64,000 nt of DNA, taken from assembly GCF_958979055.1 (NCBI RefSeq), contig NC_084886.1, positions 7,082,154 to 7,146,153 on the forward strand. The letters run 5' to 3'. The position numbers and the translations under genes were made by a program. Source of the stretch: Alnus glutinosa. Lineage: Eukaryota > Streptophyta > Magnoliopsida > Fagales > Betulaceae. A model generated the notes under the pieces. The model was not told the origin of the DNA and did no database searches. It was given only the letters and a program-made list of their open reading frames with translations. Below, one piece after another: positions 21,772 through 33,633 of this stretch; position 1 is the first letter of the stretch, and every line of letters begins with the position of its first letter.

Positions 21772-24700
21772 ATGAGAAGCTCTTGGTTGAATAAACTATC
21801 CGTCATTTTTGGCCCTAGACCGCCACTCAGCTGGTTACTGTTGTGCCTCATTAGCTTGCTCGCACTAATTGCAGTTTTAGGATCTTCTTCCTCGAATGCC
21901 TTTGACTCTGTCACTCCCACTCCAGTGCCTGACGATTATTTGAATTATAGAAGGTTAAAGGAGCAGACAGCAGTTGATTATTTGGAGCTGAAGTCTTTCT
22001 CAGTCGGAGCTAGTCGGCAAAGAGAGCTTAGCCTTTGTGGCAAAGAAAGAGAAAATTATGTGCCTTGTCACAATGTTTCAGCAAATTTGTTAGCTGGGTT
22101 TAAAGATGGGGAGGAGTTTGATCGGCATTGTGAAGTTTCTAGAGAATTGGAGCGGTGTTTGGTTCGCCCTCCTAAGGACTATAAGACCCCCCTGAAGTGG
22201 CCCGCTGGTAGGGATGTGATATGGAGTGGAAATGTGAAGATAACCAAAGACCAATTTCTTTCGTCAGGAAGCATGACCAAAAGGTACCTATTTTTTTTTT
22301 TTTTTTTTTTTTTTTACCAAAAGGGACTTCTTAATCACAGCTAACTGCTGCATTGTGTGGACCTATAAATGCATTAGTGATTGGAACCTGCAGAACGCAC
22401 TAATTCTGCACATTAATTGGTTTTTACACGATTTTCTTTGTTGGGTTTGTAATTGATTTCCTTGTTGGGCTTGGGAACAATTTTTTTTTTTTATAAGTAA
22501 TAAACTAATCTCTTATTAAAAGTATAAGGCGCCCTTAAGTACAACGGGAGAATACGAAAGAAAACACCTAACTGGAAAGAGAAAAGCGAACAAGAATATC
22601 ATCATAACTAATCGTCAGAGAGGACACAAAGGCCGCAGTCCAAAGATACCAAGTATGGAAGAAAGAGGATAGAATATCCTCCAAGGACCTCTCCAAATCC
22701 TCAAATCCTCAAAGCTCATATTGTTCCTCCCTCCAAATAGTTAAAAAAAGGCACGTAGGCACCAATTTCCACACCGTAGCACTTATTGGTGTTCCAGAGG
22801 TCCACTCGAAAAAGGCCTCCCTCGAAGGAGCCTGGGTCCACAACACACTCTTCCAAGGAAACCGACTCCTTTCAGAACAAGCCAAAGAGCAGAAAAATGA
22901 CTTAACCTTGAACATACCTCTTTTGGAGGAGACTTCCCAAAGCTTATCTTTACCACCTCTTCTCATTGTAACTGAATGAAAGACCTGTAGAAAAGAAGCA
23001 AAGACACCCACCTCCCATTCATGCTCCTCTCTAGTTAAGGCCACGTTCTACAGTAGAACCGGCTAAGAGCTCCACACTAGTCGCAACAGAGGCGTCCTTC
23101 GACCAAGGAATACCAAATAAAACTGGAAAAGCAACATTCAGAACCATATCCCCACACCATAGATCATGCCAAAATCTAATCCTAGTCCCATTCCCCACCA
23201 CAAGTCTAATAAAGCTTGGGATGGACTCCTAACCTTTTCTAATGTTCTTCCACAACCCCACCCCAAAGGCTCTTACAAGTTCAAGACAGCACCACCCAGG
23301 CACCTACCCCATAAGCTGCCATATTTTGAATTCACCACAATTCTCCAAGCATCCCTCTCAATCCCATATCGCCACAACCATTTACCTAACAGAGCACGTT
23401 TGAATACCAACAAATTTCTGATACCCAAACCTCCCTCAGAAATCTGAGAGCAAACCTTTGACCAACTCACCAAGTGAAGTTTGAACTCTTCACCTAGCCT
23501 GCCCCATAAAAAATACGTTGTAGCTTCTCAATGCGATTAGCAACACTCGTGGGTAGAGGGAAGAGGTGTGGGTAAATTAGCAAGGGTGCTCTTGATAAGG
23601 GTAATCCTGCCACCCTTGGACAGATATATCATTTTTCAACTAGCCAACCAATGTTTTATCTTTTCAAGAACACCATCCCAAATACGCTTCGCCTTATAGG
23701 AAGCCCCCATCGGAAGACTAAGATATTTAACCAACATATTGGACACCCCATACCCTAGAATTTCGGCCAATCTTCCCACTAGGTCAATGTTCCCCACAGG
23801 AATTCATTCAAACTTAGCCAAGTTAACCTTCAATCCCGAGACAGCTTCAAACAACAAGAAAAGACCCTGCAAATAACTCAACTGAGCGGGACAAGTGCTA
23901 CAAAAGATCAATGTATCGTCGGCAAACAGAAGATGAGAGACAGTAGCGTTGCCCAACTGTGAAACCTTCTAGCAGCCCCCCATTAACCGCAACAGAAATC
24001 ATTTGACTCAAAGCCTCCATCACAAGAACAAACAACAAAGGAGAGAATGGATCCCCTTGTCTCAAACCACGGGAGAGAGCCATTAACCAAGATCGAAAAC
24101 CGCACAGAGGAGATACATTGAGATATCCAAGAGCACCTTTTTCCCCCAAAACCGCTACTCCTCAGTATATATAACAAAAAATCTCAATTTATATAATCAT
24201 AAGCTTTTTCCAAATCCATTTTATAAATAACACTTGGCTCCCCCAATCTTAACCTACTATCAAGGCATTTATTGGCAATAAGAATCGGATCTAGAATTTG
24301 TCTCCCCTTGATGAAAGCACTTTGTGACTTGGAGATGACCTTCTCCATAACCATCTTTAATTTGTTTGCTAAAACCGTAGCAATAATGTTGTAGATACCT
24401 CGCACAAGATTGATCTGACGGAAATCTTTGAGATCTAAAGTACCTGGAATCTTCGGAATAAGCGCAATAAATGATGCATTGAGACTCTCCTCAAACAAAC
24501 CTCCAACGTGAAATTCACTAAAAACCTTCATGATGTCCATCCATCCTTAACACATCCCAGCACGCTTGAAAAAAGGTCATAGAGAAGCCATCAAGACCCG
24601 ATGCCTTATCACCATTTATAGCTGAGTCTACCTTCCTAACCTCCTCTTCTTTAAAGACTCTCTCCAACCAAAGAGCCTCAGACTCCAGAATGGAATCAAA

Positions 24701-27700
24701 GGAAAGACCATCCACCATAGGCCTCCACCTACACTCTTCAGTAAAGAGCTTTTGATAGAACTTGACAATGTGCACACTGATCTCTGCCTAATTGGAAGAA
24801 GACCTACCATCAATCAATAAAGAATCAATGGAATTGTACCTTCTGTTTGAGTTGGCTATAAAGTTAAAGAATGTTGTGCATTTATTGCCTTCCTTTAACA
24901 ACAAAACCCTAAATTTTTGCCTCCAACTCACCTCCTCCATAGGAGTACATCCCTGGAACAATTAATGATTTGATTGTGTAAAATGATAGTATATATTTTT
25001 TACCATCTTTCCTGATAGGTTGATGTTACTGGAAGAGAATCAAATTGCTTTCCACTCTGAGGATGGGTTGATCTTTGATGGTGTTAAAGACTACTCTCGC
25101 CAAATTGCAGAGATGATAGGGTTAGGAAGCGATTCTGAATTTCTTCAAGCTGGAGTAAGTTTTATTCACATCTCATAGATGTAATTTCTAGTTGTTACTC
25201 GTTGGCCACCATTGGGTTTTAAGAAGCTGGAATTTGTTGAATGCAATTCTATATTTTCCTCTTAATGTGTAGTAACTTTATATCTTAATCAATCATACCA
25301 TATAGTTTGCATTTTCTTTTGGTTATTCTCTTTTTCCTTTCTGATGAAGACCAGTAGAATTATTAGTTGCATTACATATTTTAATTTACTTATGCTAATT
25401 ACAGGTGCATACTGTACTAGATATTGGTTGTGGATTTGGTAGCTTCGGAGCTCATTTAGTCTCATTGAAGTTAATGGCTGTTTGTATTGCGGCTTATGAG
25501 GCAACTGGCAGCCAAGTCCAGTTGGCCCTTGAGAGAGGTCTTCCGGCAATGATTGGGAACTTTATTTTGAGACAGCTTCCATATCCATCATTGTCATTTG
25601 ACATGGTTCATTGTGCTCAGTGTGGCATTGTTTGGGACAAAAAAGGTACTTTTAGACTTAGATTAGATCACTTCATCTCACTTATTGGTGCTGTGCTTCC
25701 TTTTGGCTCTCGCAATACTTGTTACTGGTTGGTTCGTGCCACTTGGATTTTTGTTCCTTGATTAATACCTTCTTGGCTTTTGTTTTCTGTAACATTATTC
25801 TCTCTTTTTTTAACACACTAATAGATATACATAGTACATACCCAGAGTATAAAGCACTGTAGCACCATCAGTTATGAGTAAGTTTCTAGTCCAGCTGACT
25901 TTTCCCTCTCCTTTAATGACCCTTTTTGGAAAATATATTTTGAACAATGTAGAAAGCAGTGGTGTAAATTGCGCTCCCTTTTTGAATGGCAGTCACTGCT
26001 ATATAAGGTCATAGTGATAATAATTCATTCCAAGCATGGAAGGGTCAACTTTTTTAAAAAAAAATTCGCCAGACTAATAAACTCATTTTGAGAGGCACGT
26101 GCATGAGCTCAACGGTAAAGAGAGATGCAGTGCATTTTGTGTTCCATATAAGAGGTCAGGATATATGACAAGTATTCTATTAGAAGTAGGCCTCTCAAAC
26201 AAAATGTGTGTAACAAATAGGAGATGCGTATATGACAAGTATGAATTCAAAGCCTTAGTATTATTGAGCTCTTCTACATTATAACAACTATGAATTTAGA
26301 GCCTCAGCAGCATTGGGTTATTCTATGTTATAGCAAGTATGAAGTTTCCTATCATGTTAGTATTGGTCGAGTGATTGAAAGAATTTATGGTAAAATTGTG
26401 CTAATGAAGAGAATATATTAGCAGAAGTTGTATAAGAAAAAATAAACAGAAATGCAGGAAAGTGGAACAAGTCACGTACAATGGTGAATTGGTAATACTT
26501 TGGTAACATTTTTTGAGTTATAAGCAAGTGTGATCTGGTGTCCCATTTTCCCTTTATCAAGAATTAGTAAGATGGAAGCTGGATAAGTTTGAGTATATAA
26601 TAAACCAAGAAATTTTTTTGGTGAAGGTGTTGAAGTTTCAGAACCAGTACATTGGTGAGAACAAGGGGTGATTTTTCGTGTTCCTAATAACTTGTGGAAT
26701 CAGTATAATAAATTTCTTTGATTTACAGAGCTCTGTGAAATTAGGCTTTTGGTTTGTCAAAAGACTCTGATAGAAACTTGTTGAGCCTTTTTTTTTTCCT
26801 TGTGAATTCTTGTTTGGTTGTTGGAATAATGTCAGTAAGGGTGTAAAATGTTTGGCGTAATGGGATAGAGTTTGGATTTTCGAGAGGCATACCCTGACCT
26901 TTCTGTTAAAACGATTTGAATCCAGGATAAGCTCCTTTTTGGCTCAGTGACTAGCAGGTTTTTGTGATCTTATATTTTATTTTGTTTAAAATTGTTTGTC
27001 AGTTGTCTTGGGATCAAATAGTATCTCCTCTGCCCTTAAACAAGGATTCAAAATTTTGTAATCTCTTATTATGCATACGGAGTTGTTTAGTTCATGCATA
27101 GATTTTTGAGACCATAATGGCTTCTAGAAGCTATAGATGGTTATACTTTGTCTCCTGTGGAGTGATTTGGTTACCCCTAAATGCAGTGGTTGAATATTGA
27201 AGCAAGATGTATTTCAAAATAACATGCTAAGTAATAAAATGTTTGAACCCATGGATGCTATTCTGAGGTTTTTAATTCTTGATATCTTTCTTTTTAAATT
27301 TTTATAAATCTGGTCGGCTATGGGGTTGAGTATCATTTACTTGTAAAATGGCATGTTTTTGCTGTCTAATAATGACTTTATTAAACAGATGGAATGTTCC
27401 TCATAGAAGTCGACCGGTTACTCAAGCCTGGAGGTTACTTTGTATTAACCTCACCTACAAGCAAGCTACAAGGGAGTTCAGTGAGTATGAAGAAGAGAAA
27501 CATGTTAACACCATTGGAAGAATTGACCCAGGAAATCTGTTGGAGTCTTCTAGCTCAGCAAGATGAAACTTTTGTCTGGCAGAAAACTGTGGATACTGAT
27601 TGCTATGCATCTCGGTAAGGATATAAAAATGATGCACATTTTTCCATGAATAAGGCTTTGTTTTTGTTTTATTTTTTGGGAGTAGGGCTTGTACTTAGGT

Positions 27701-29392
27701 AAGAACTGTTTCAGCTTTGGTATTTCCTTGCTCCAATGAATTAGCTGTATTTGTGGAGCTGCCATATTTTTCTCTTTAACTTATGGCATTATTAATGCGT
27801 TCTTTTGTTCTTCTTTGCAGCAAGCAGGGTGCTATACCACTTTGTAAAGAAGGGCATGATGCTCAATCATATTATCAGCCCCTTGTATCGTGTGTAAGTG
27901 GGACCTCTAGCAAACGCTGGAATCCAATCCAGAACAGATCCTCTGGTTCCCAGTTGAGCTCAGCTGAGCTTGAAATTCATGGAAAGTCTTGTTTCATTAT
28001 GGTTTAATAATCCTTCTTATTACTATTTTTTTGTTGTTCCAGCTGTCTAACCGTGGGATTATTTATTTTGTCTCTACGACCATTACAATCTGCTGTTACC
28101 TTTTTATTCAATTCCTAACTCATGTCATAATTCTGTGCCAGTTTGTTGATCTGCTTGTATCTCTGCAGGAGTTCTGCCTGAAGATTTCTTTGACAACTTG
28201 CAGTTTTGGCGATCAGCTTTGAAAAACTATTGGTCTTTGCTTACACCCTTAATTTTCTCCGACCACCCAAAGAGGCCTGGTGATGAGGACCCATTACCGC
28301 CATATAACATGATACGCAATGTGATGGACATGAGTGCTCATTACGGGGCTTTAAATGCTGCATTTTTGGAGGAGAAAAAATCAGTATGGGTAATGAATGT
28401 TGTGCCTGTCAGAGCTCCTAATACACTTCCTCTTATACTTGATCAAGGCTTTGCTGGTGCTCTGCATGATTGGTAAGTTGTTAATTTCAGTTCCTTTGGA
28501 TATTTTTCTTAAGTGATATTAGAAGCTTTCTTTGGGTTTAATTGATCTGGTTGGCCACCCTATCACAAATATGATGCAAATTCAAGAAAGTAACTTCTGG
28601 ATTTTAATTTTTTTTTGAGTGTGTGTGTGTGTCTATATATATATATATATATTTGTCTGCATGTGTGTGTGTGTGTATTACAAAGACAAATCAATACTTG
28701 CAAAAAGAATTATATATATTTGGATTGTGATTAGATTTTAGAATATCATGCTTATATTGTGTGAAGAATAGTTGAGGTTGATCACATTATTATCTCTGCG
28801 TTCTCTCCCTTTTTCTAATAAGAAATTAGGGTGAATCTGAATCTTTAAAATGTCAAGGAATATTCTCACTAAAAACTAGTGAAATATAAGATATTGTTAG
28901 ATTGGATTTGTGATATACCCCTTGCCTGTCTGACATATATGTCACAAATTAGAAGTCAAATTATCTTATCATTAAAAATAAAAAGAAAATGAAAAGAAAA
29001 CAAGCCCCATGTCAAATTATTTGTTTGTAATCTTTGAGCTTTGCCCCTACTACCTAGGTGGCTTCTCTTTTATACTTCCTTTGTACATGGGACGCCTTAC
29101 GCTTTTAATGCTTTTAATGATATCTCAATTATTTATCAAAAAAAATCTTTGAGCTTTACTTCATAAAATTAATATACATGATTTCTGGCTTAGCTGTCCC
29201 AATTTTACTTCACTTTCAGAGACTCAACTCCCAAGTTTTAGACATGTTATACATGTACCTAACTTATATGGTTTGGAACGTTATGTTCATAAACTTTGGT
29301 TCTGAAAAAAAAAAGCTTGTTTTCATTTCTGGGCTCCATAACCTATCTCTTTTCTTCTTCTTCTTCTTCTTTCTTTTCTTTTCTTTTCTTCT

Positions 29393-29426
<34 letters not shown>

Positions 29427-30307
29427 TCTTTTCTTTAAAATTTGTAAATAACACTCTGTTTATAAATAAATTTACTGCATCATAAGTAGTTTCTTGGCTA
29501 TTAGATTTATGGTTGTGATCATCTATTGGTGCACAGGTGTGAACCTTTCCCCACATACCCCAGGACATACGATATGCTTCATGCAAATGGGCTCCTTTCA
29601 CATCTCGCTTCAGAGAGGTGCAGCGCAATGGACTTATTCTTGGAGATGGACCGAATACTGCGCCCTGAGGTATTTATATTGTACCACAGTAATTCTTTAG
29701 TGCTTATGCCAGAAACCATTGTGTTATGTGGATTGATTATTTTCAAATTCATTTGAAGATTGCCTGCAAAACCTTTCCTTGTCTTATACTCATATAAACC
29801 TTTATGCCCCCCTTCCGCCCTCTTTCTTGTTCCTGATCTGGCTTTTTCTATGCTGGAAAATTTCATGTAATATGAATTGTTTACCTTTTCGATTAAAATT
29901 GGAATATTGCTCATGGCACTTTTCCTTGTCTTGTAATCCGCTGATACAAGATATACACAAGTAGGAGGCGAGTTGAATTGTGCCCCTTTCCTTTTTTTTT
30001 AAAAGGTTTTCAGTGATGCAAGTCCACTTACATTTGATGTGCCTTCACAATAAGTTGTGGCAGTGATGTTTCGGATTCAATAATGCTAGTAGCTTGGATA
30101 TCAGACTGCTATATGATGAGGTTGATAATCTGATATGAATTTCTGATTGGTTGCTAGGGATGGGCTGTTCTTTCTGATAAAGTGGGAGCTATAGAGATGG
30201 CACGCACAATTGCTACACAAATACGATGGGAAGCAAGGGTGATTGACCTTCAGAATGGCAGTGACCAGCGGCTGCTTGTTTGCCAGAAACCATTCATTAA
30301 GAAATGA
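21772..30307 (+). CDS. QUA3: QUA3-like pectin methyltransferase (DUF248 family)
   Basis: Eight coding exons: 21772-22283, 25019-25154, 25405-25645, 27389-27614, 27821-27981, 28169-28472, 29537-29669, 30158-30307; 1,863 nt, 620 aa. A type II membrane anchor (about residues 20-38) follows a short cytosolic tail with FGPRPPLSW. The lumenal part has conserved cysteine blocks ([11 protein letters not shown]), the SAM-binding [12 protein letters not shown] (220-231) and [35 protein letters not shown], the plant DUF248 hallmark. QUA3 is a Golgi methyltransferase acting on homogalacturonan. The donor after exon 5 reads G|GAAAGT instead of G|GTAAGT, although phase and family both demand a junction there (EIHG joined to VLPEDFF). 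Retaining intron 5 would stop the protein after 433 residues, before the C-terminal region. The gene may therefore be damaged, or use a rare GA-AG intron. Introns 1 and 6 carry LINE insertions. Confidence 0.9.
22483..24954 (-). mobile_element. L1-type LINE, 5'-truncated, in QUA3 intron 1
   Basis: Reading from 24954 down: RT finger region ([18 protein letters not shown]), then [20 protein letters not shown] and [17 protein letters not shown], then [20 protein letters not shown], then an FADD box visible only after a frameshift ([12 protein letters not shown], about 23890-23930). GGLGIRNL and the zf-RVT region follow, then a 3' tail with A-run at 22483-22492. Frameshifts and stops break the frame repeatedly, and the endonuclease and ORF1 are missing. 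A perfect 9-bp duplication GGAACAATT (22474-22482 and 24955-24963) borders the element. It lies antisense to the host gene, so its poly-A signal is not read by the host transcript. Confidence 0.92.
29043..29143 (+). mobile_element. 101-bp LINE 3' tail in QUA3 intron 6
   Basis: Only the last ~95 bp of a LINE and an A7-A8 tail are present, recognised by a 3' end (TGTACATGGGACGCCTTACG) shared with the elements at 22483-24954 and 38881-39121. It is bounded by a perfect 14-bp target duplication AATCTTTGAGCTTT (29029-29042 and 29144-29157). Confidence 0.82.
29344..29425. repeat. Pyrimidine-rich (TTC)n/(T)n tract
   Basis: A run of TTC, TTTTC and long T stretches near the end of QUA3 intron 6, about 110-190 bp before the exon 7 acceptor. 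It is low-complexity and likely polymorphic. Confidence 0.85.
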
Positions 30308-32624
30308 TAGATTGAGCATCTGGAGGTCTCGCCTTTTCAAAAGTGTACATTTTTTTTGCTCTGGTAATTCCTCTAAATTGGTCAGGAAATTGGGAAATAT
30401 GAGGGCAATAATGACTTGATGTTCATGTTATAGTCATACGTACACCCTGCAATAGTTGGAAAAAAGTGAGAGCCTTGAGTCAACTGGTCTAGTTGTGATC
30501 CCTTGGAAAGTGCTGTTTAAACCCTAGCCACTTTTGTTGCTTCCCTTTCAAAAGCAACTTATTACACTATATATAACACTGGGGAAGCAACCAAACAACT
30601 GTTAATGGCGTGTTTAACGTTTATTACACGTTCATTAGTGGAGTTTCTTAACAATGCTTAGGTGTACATAGCTTCACAATAATCTTATGTTATTATTGCG
30701 CAGGGTTTCGATCATTTGATAGCATATATCCATATAATATATGCTTAGAGCCTGATGGATCTGACGCTGTCCACCATTGAACGAGAGGGCATGTGGAGGC
30801 TGTAGATTAAAGAGGTTTGCCACACAAAGTAGCTGCAAATCAGATTTTTTTTTTTTTTTGGTCAGAGCGCTTGTAGCAATTCATTCATCCAATTTTTTTT
30901 CGCATTTTTTTTTTCAAAAAAAAAATCTTTATTGATTGATTTTGGACTGCTTATCTTGGAATTAAACAATCGCTGCTGTTGAGGATAGAATGTGAAATGG
31001 CAACGAAATGTAAAAGAGCTAAAAATTGTATCTGTAGACATTTTCTCTTCTCCCTCGGGAATATTATAGTATCTTATTGATCATCTTAAGTATCCTTCTG
31101 TTTCGCAGATTTATGCCCGAAAGCTGTCGAAAGGACTCATTATGATAGTTAAAACTGAAACCAGGAGAACACAGACCAAATAATTACATTGATTTGGTGA
31201 AATTAGTAATTCCAATCAATCAACCACTAAGCCTTTGTTCCGTAGTTTAATACATTCCAAATTTCAATGGGGGAAACATTGTTATCAACTTATCACACGT
31301 TGATCAATTACGACTAACATGTTAAATATACACAAATTTTTCGGTCCAAGGTCACAAACTTAAAACGCAAGCCAACTCTTTGTACGAAGTCCCTCTATTC
31401 CTCATAGTTAAGGCTATTGAAGCGGATTTTTTTTTTTTTTAAGCCAATGGGGAAATGGTTAAAAATGAGTGTCTTTTTCATTCTTGATTTGAATGGAAGG
31501 GAGAATGGGAGACCATTTGAGAATTAATGGTTTCAAATGAAAGGTTGAAAGCGGTCCATCTAGCTAACAAATGTGCATGAGAATTTGCACTCCTAGATGC
31601 TTTACAAGCCTTCTAGCTACGAAATAAGGACAAGTGAAAATGAATATCCAAAATAATTAAAGCAAAGTTTCAATCCTTGAAGATATATTTACAGTTGTTG
31701 AATTGCAAGGATTATGTTGATAGCATCCCCTTCTATTTGCAGAGAGTAAATCTCAAGAGAGACGACATATTGAGTAGAAAGAAGAGCTGCTTGGATTGAA
31801 AGCGAACTTATGAATAAGAATGCACTCTTTTCCATTCTTATTATTTATTAGTAGGATATAAATTTCCTACAAGTTGGAATTCTTCCAATTAAGTCTCTAA
31901 AAGTGTCTTAAGCGGAAGCATTCTCATCCCGTCCCTCCCCCTGTTGTCAGTGTTCCTTTGAGTGACCTTAAACCTCCATGATTCCTCTGTTTGTTCCCCT
32001 TTTTCTGGTTGTTTCTTTTTGTTTTCTGTTTGTTGTTTGTAGGTGGTTGTTTTTTCTTGTTTCTGTTGGTCTCTTTTTGCCCCAAAAAAAAAGAGAAGAG
32101 AACGTAGTGAATGCTTATAAGCCACAAAAATGAAACAGAATACGAGTCTACATAATAGCCTGTGACCTTGTTACATGGAAGCAGGTGGTTCCTTTCTCCC
32201 AGTTCTACAGCAGAAAGGTCAAGTTCAAAGTTCCAACCTTTTTACCTTTCTTCATATTCATGCTATGAAAATGATAGTTCCTTTTATGTTCTCTCGTTGG
32301 GGCTTGGAGACATAGATGCCATGCAATGCATGTCCTCCACTGCTACATGTTCGATCAAAGAAACCCAACTGGTTTTATGGCAGGCTAGGGACAAGAGAAA
32401 GTCTAGCTGGAATTTTCCCCCACATGTAAAATCGTCTGTACGTCCACTTGAATATGAACAAATTTAGACAGGCTGTTATAGAGAGAACGTGGATCCGAGC
32501 AGATTGCAGACAAAACCAAGCCTTTTTGTGGAGCCACTGGAAATGTGCATAACTGGGTTCATTATTTCAACTTCATAATAAAGACAACGACATAAAAGTG
32601 ATTAACTTAGGTAAAAGAGATTGT
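30308..32624. other. QUA3 3' UTR and intergenic DNA
   Basis: Contains poly-T and poly-A runs (30846-30859, 30894-30926, 31427-31440), with no recognisable gene. At about 31980-32095 there is a T/G-rich stretch ending in A9 that resembles a retroposon tail, but without a matching duplication. A 101-codon frame at 32162-32467 has no recognised motif. Confidence 0.4.
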
Positions 32625-32697
32625 TGGAGATGCAGGGGATCGAACCCTGTACCTCTCGCATGCAAAGCGAGCGCTCTACCATTTGAGCTACATCCCC
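32625..32697 (-). tRNA. trnA-UGC: tRNA-Ala (anticodon UGC)
   Basis: A 73-nt intronless cloverleaf on the minus strand. The acceptor arm GGGGATG pairs with CATCTCC (one G-U) before discriminator A. The D arm is GCTC/GAGC, the anticodon stem CTCGC/GCGAG encloses the loop TTTGCAT (anticodon TGC), the variable loop is AGGTA, and the T arm is CAGGG/CCCTG with loop TTCGATC. CCA is not encoded, as expected for a nuclear gene. A TTTT terminator for RNA polymerase III follows about 9 nt downstream (32613-32616). It differs from plastid trnA-UGC, which carries a group II intron. Confidence 0.97.
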
Positions 32698-33633
32698 GCT
32701 TGACCTTACGTCGTACCTGCTTGGTTTTAAATGCTTTTTCTCATCTTGCTTTTCTTCCTGTGAACCTCCTCTAACACTAGAACTTTGGGGTTTTAGTTGT
32801 TTCAATTTCTTGAATTGTTCTCAACCAATGAGAAATCCAACATGGAAATGGTAAATAGGGGTGTAGCAGAAGAAAGTTTAAATGCAGTCCCTCATAGGAT
32901 TGTATAATTATATGGTTACTTTATATCCAGAAAATAAAATTAAAAAAAAAAAAAAAAAAGCATCAACCTTTCTATAAAAAATAATAATTGAGAAATAACA
33001 TAATAAAATGTGAAAGAAAAGCCGGTGGATGCAATAATAACGAGACTCATGCCTCCAAAGACTAACTAGATATTTAAAGAAAAATAAGGTCAAGTCATTA
33101 ATACTTGACCAATATTATAGTCAATATCCCTTTTATGCCATGTTTAGCAACATGTATCCAACGTTGTCATTACAGGAGATTATAGTCCTTATCTTCCCAA
33201 ATTACACTTTCAAGTTTCAAATAAGAAACAAGAAAAATAATTTTTCTATCTCTTAAATAAATAAATAAAGGAACTTTTTTTGTGTAATTACAAAATCCCG
33301 AAAATACCCCTCCGACAGAAGGGATTGAACGAATCCGAATCCAACCCCCCGCAACAAAAGTAAGTTGTAGGCTCCTAAAAACACCACCAACAAATCTCAC
33401 GAATCGCGCGCTCCCGCTTTCAAATTCCCAAGCCCTGCCCTTCCCCCATCCAACGGACCAGATCTGGTCTTCGTCCCCGCAAACTTGCTCGATCTTTAAC
33501 ACCCCTCCTTCACCTCCCCTATATAAACCCCCTTCCCCTCCCATTTTAGCTTCTCATTTTGTGTTTTTTTTTCTCTCTCTATCTCTCATTTCGTTTGTTT
33601 GTGCTTGATTTTGGTTGATCTCTCTCTGAGAAA
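32698..33633 (+). promoter_or_regulatory. Promoter and leader of the 14-3-3 gene
   Basis: A clear TATA box, CTATATAAAC (TATAAA at 33522-33527), lies about 110 bp before the ATG. It is followed by a pyrimidine-rich leader (TTTTTTTTCTCTCTCTATC). GC-rich DNA at 33340-33500 precedes it. The region 32698-33300 is AT-rich and has no other gene. Confidence 0.65.

Noticed and set aside
26098-26165. SINE-like box A (TGAGCTCAACGGTA) in QUA3 intron 3
   Set aside because: The following box B is unconvincing, and no A-tail or target duplication could be located.
31980-32098. Possible LINE 3' end (T/G-rich then A9)
   Set aside because: No target duplication and no LINE protein remnant; the 3' end does not match the other LINEs in the window.
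32162-32467. 101-codon plus-strand frame near the tRNA
   Set aside because: No recognisable domain, no adjoining exons and no conserved context; treated as chance.
33170-33544. 124-codon minus-strand frame rich in Gly
   Set aside because: It covers the 14-3-3 promoter including its TATA box. Glycine richness follows from local CCCC/GGGG composition.
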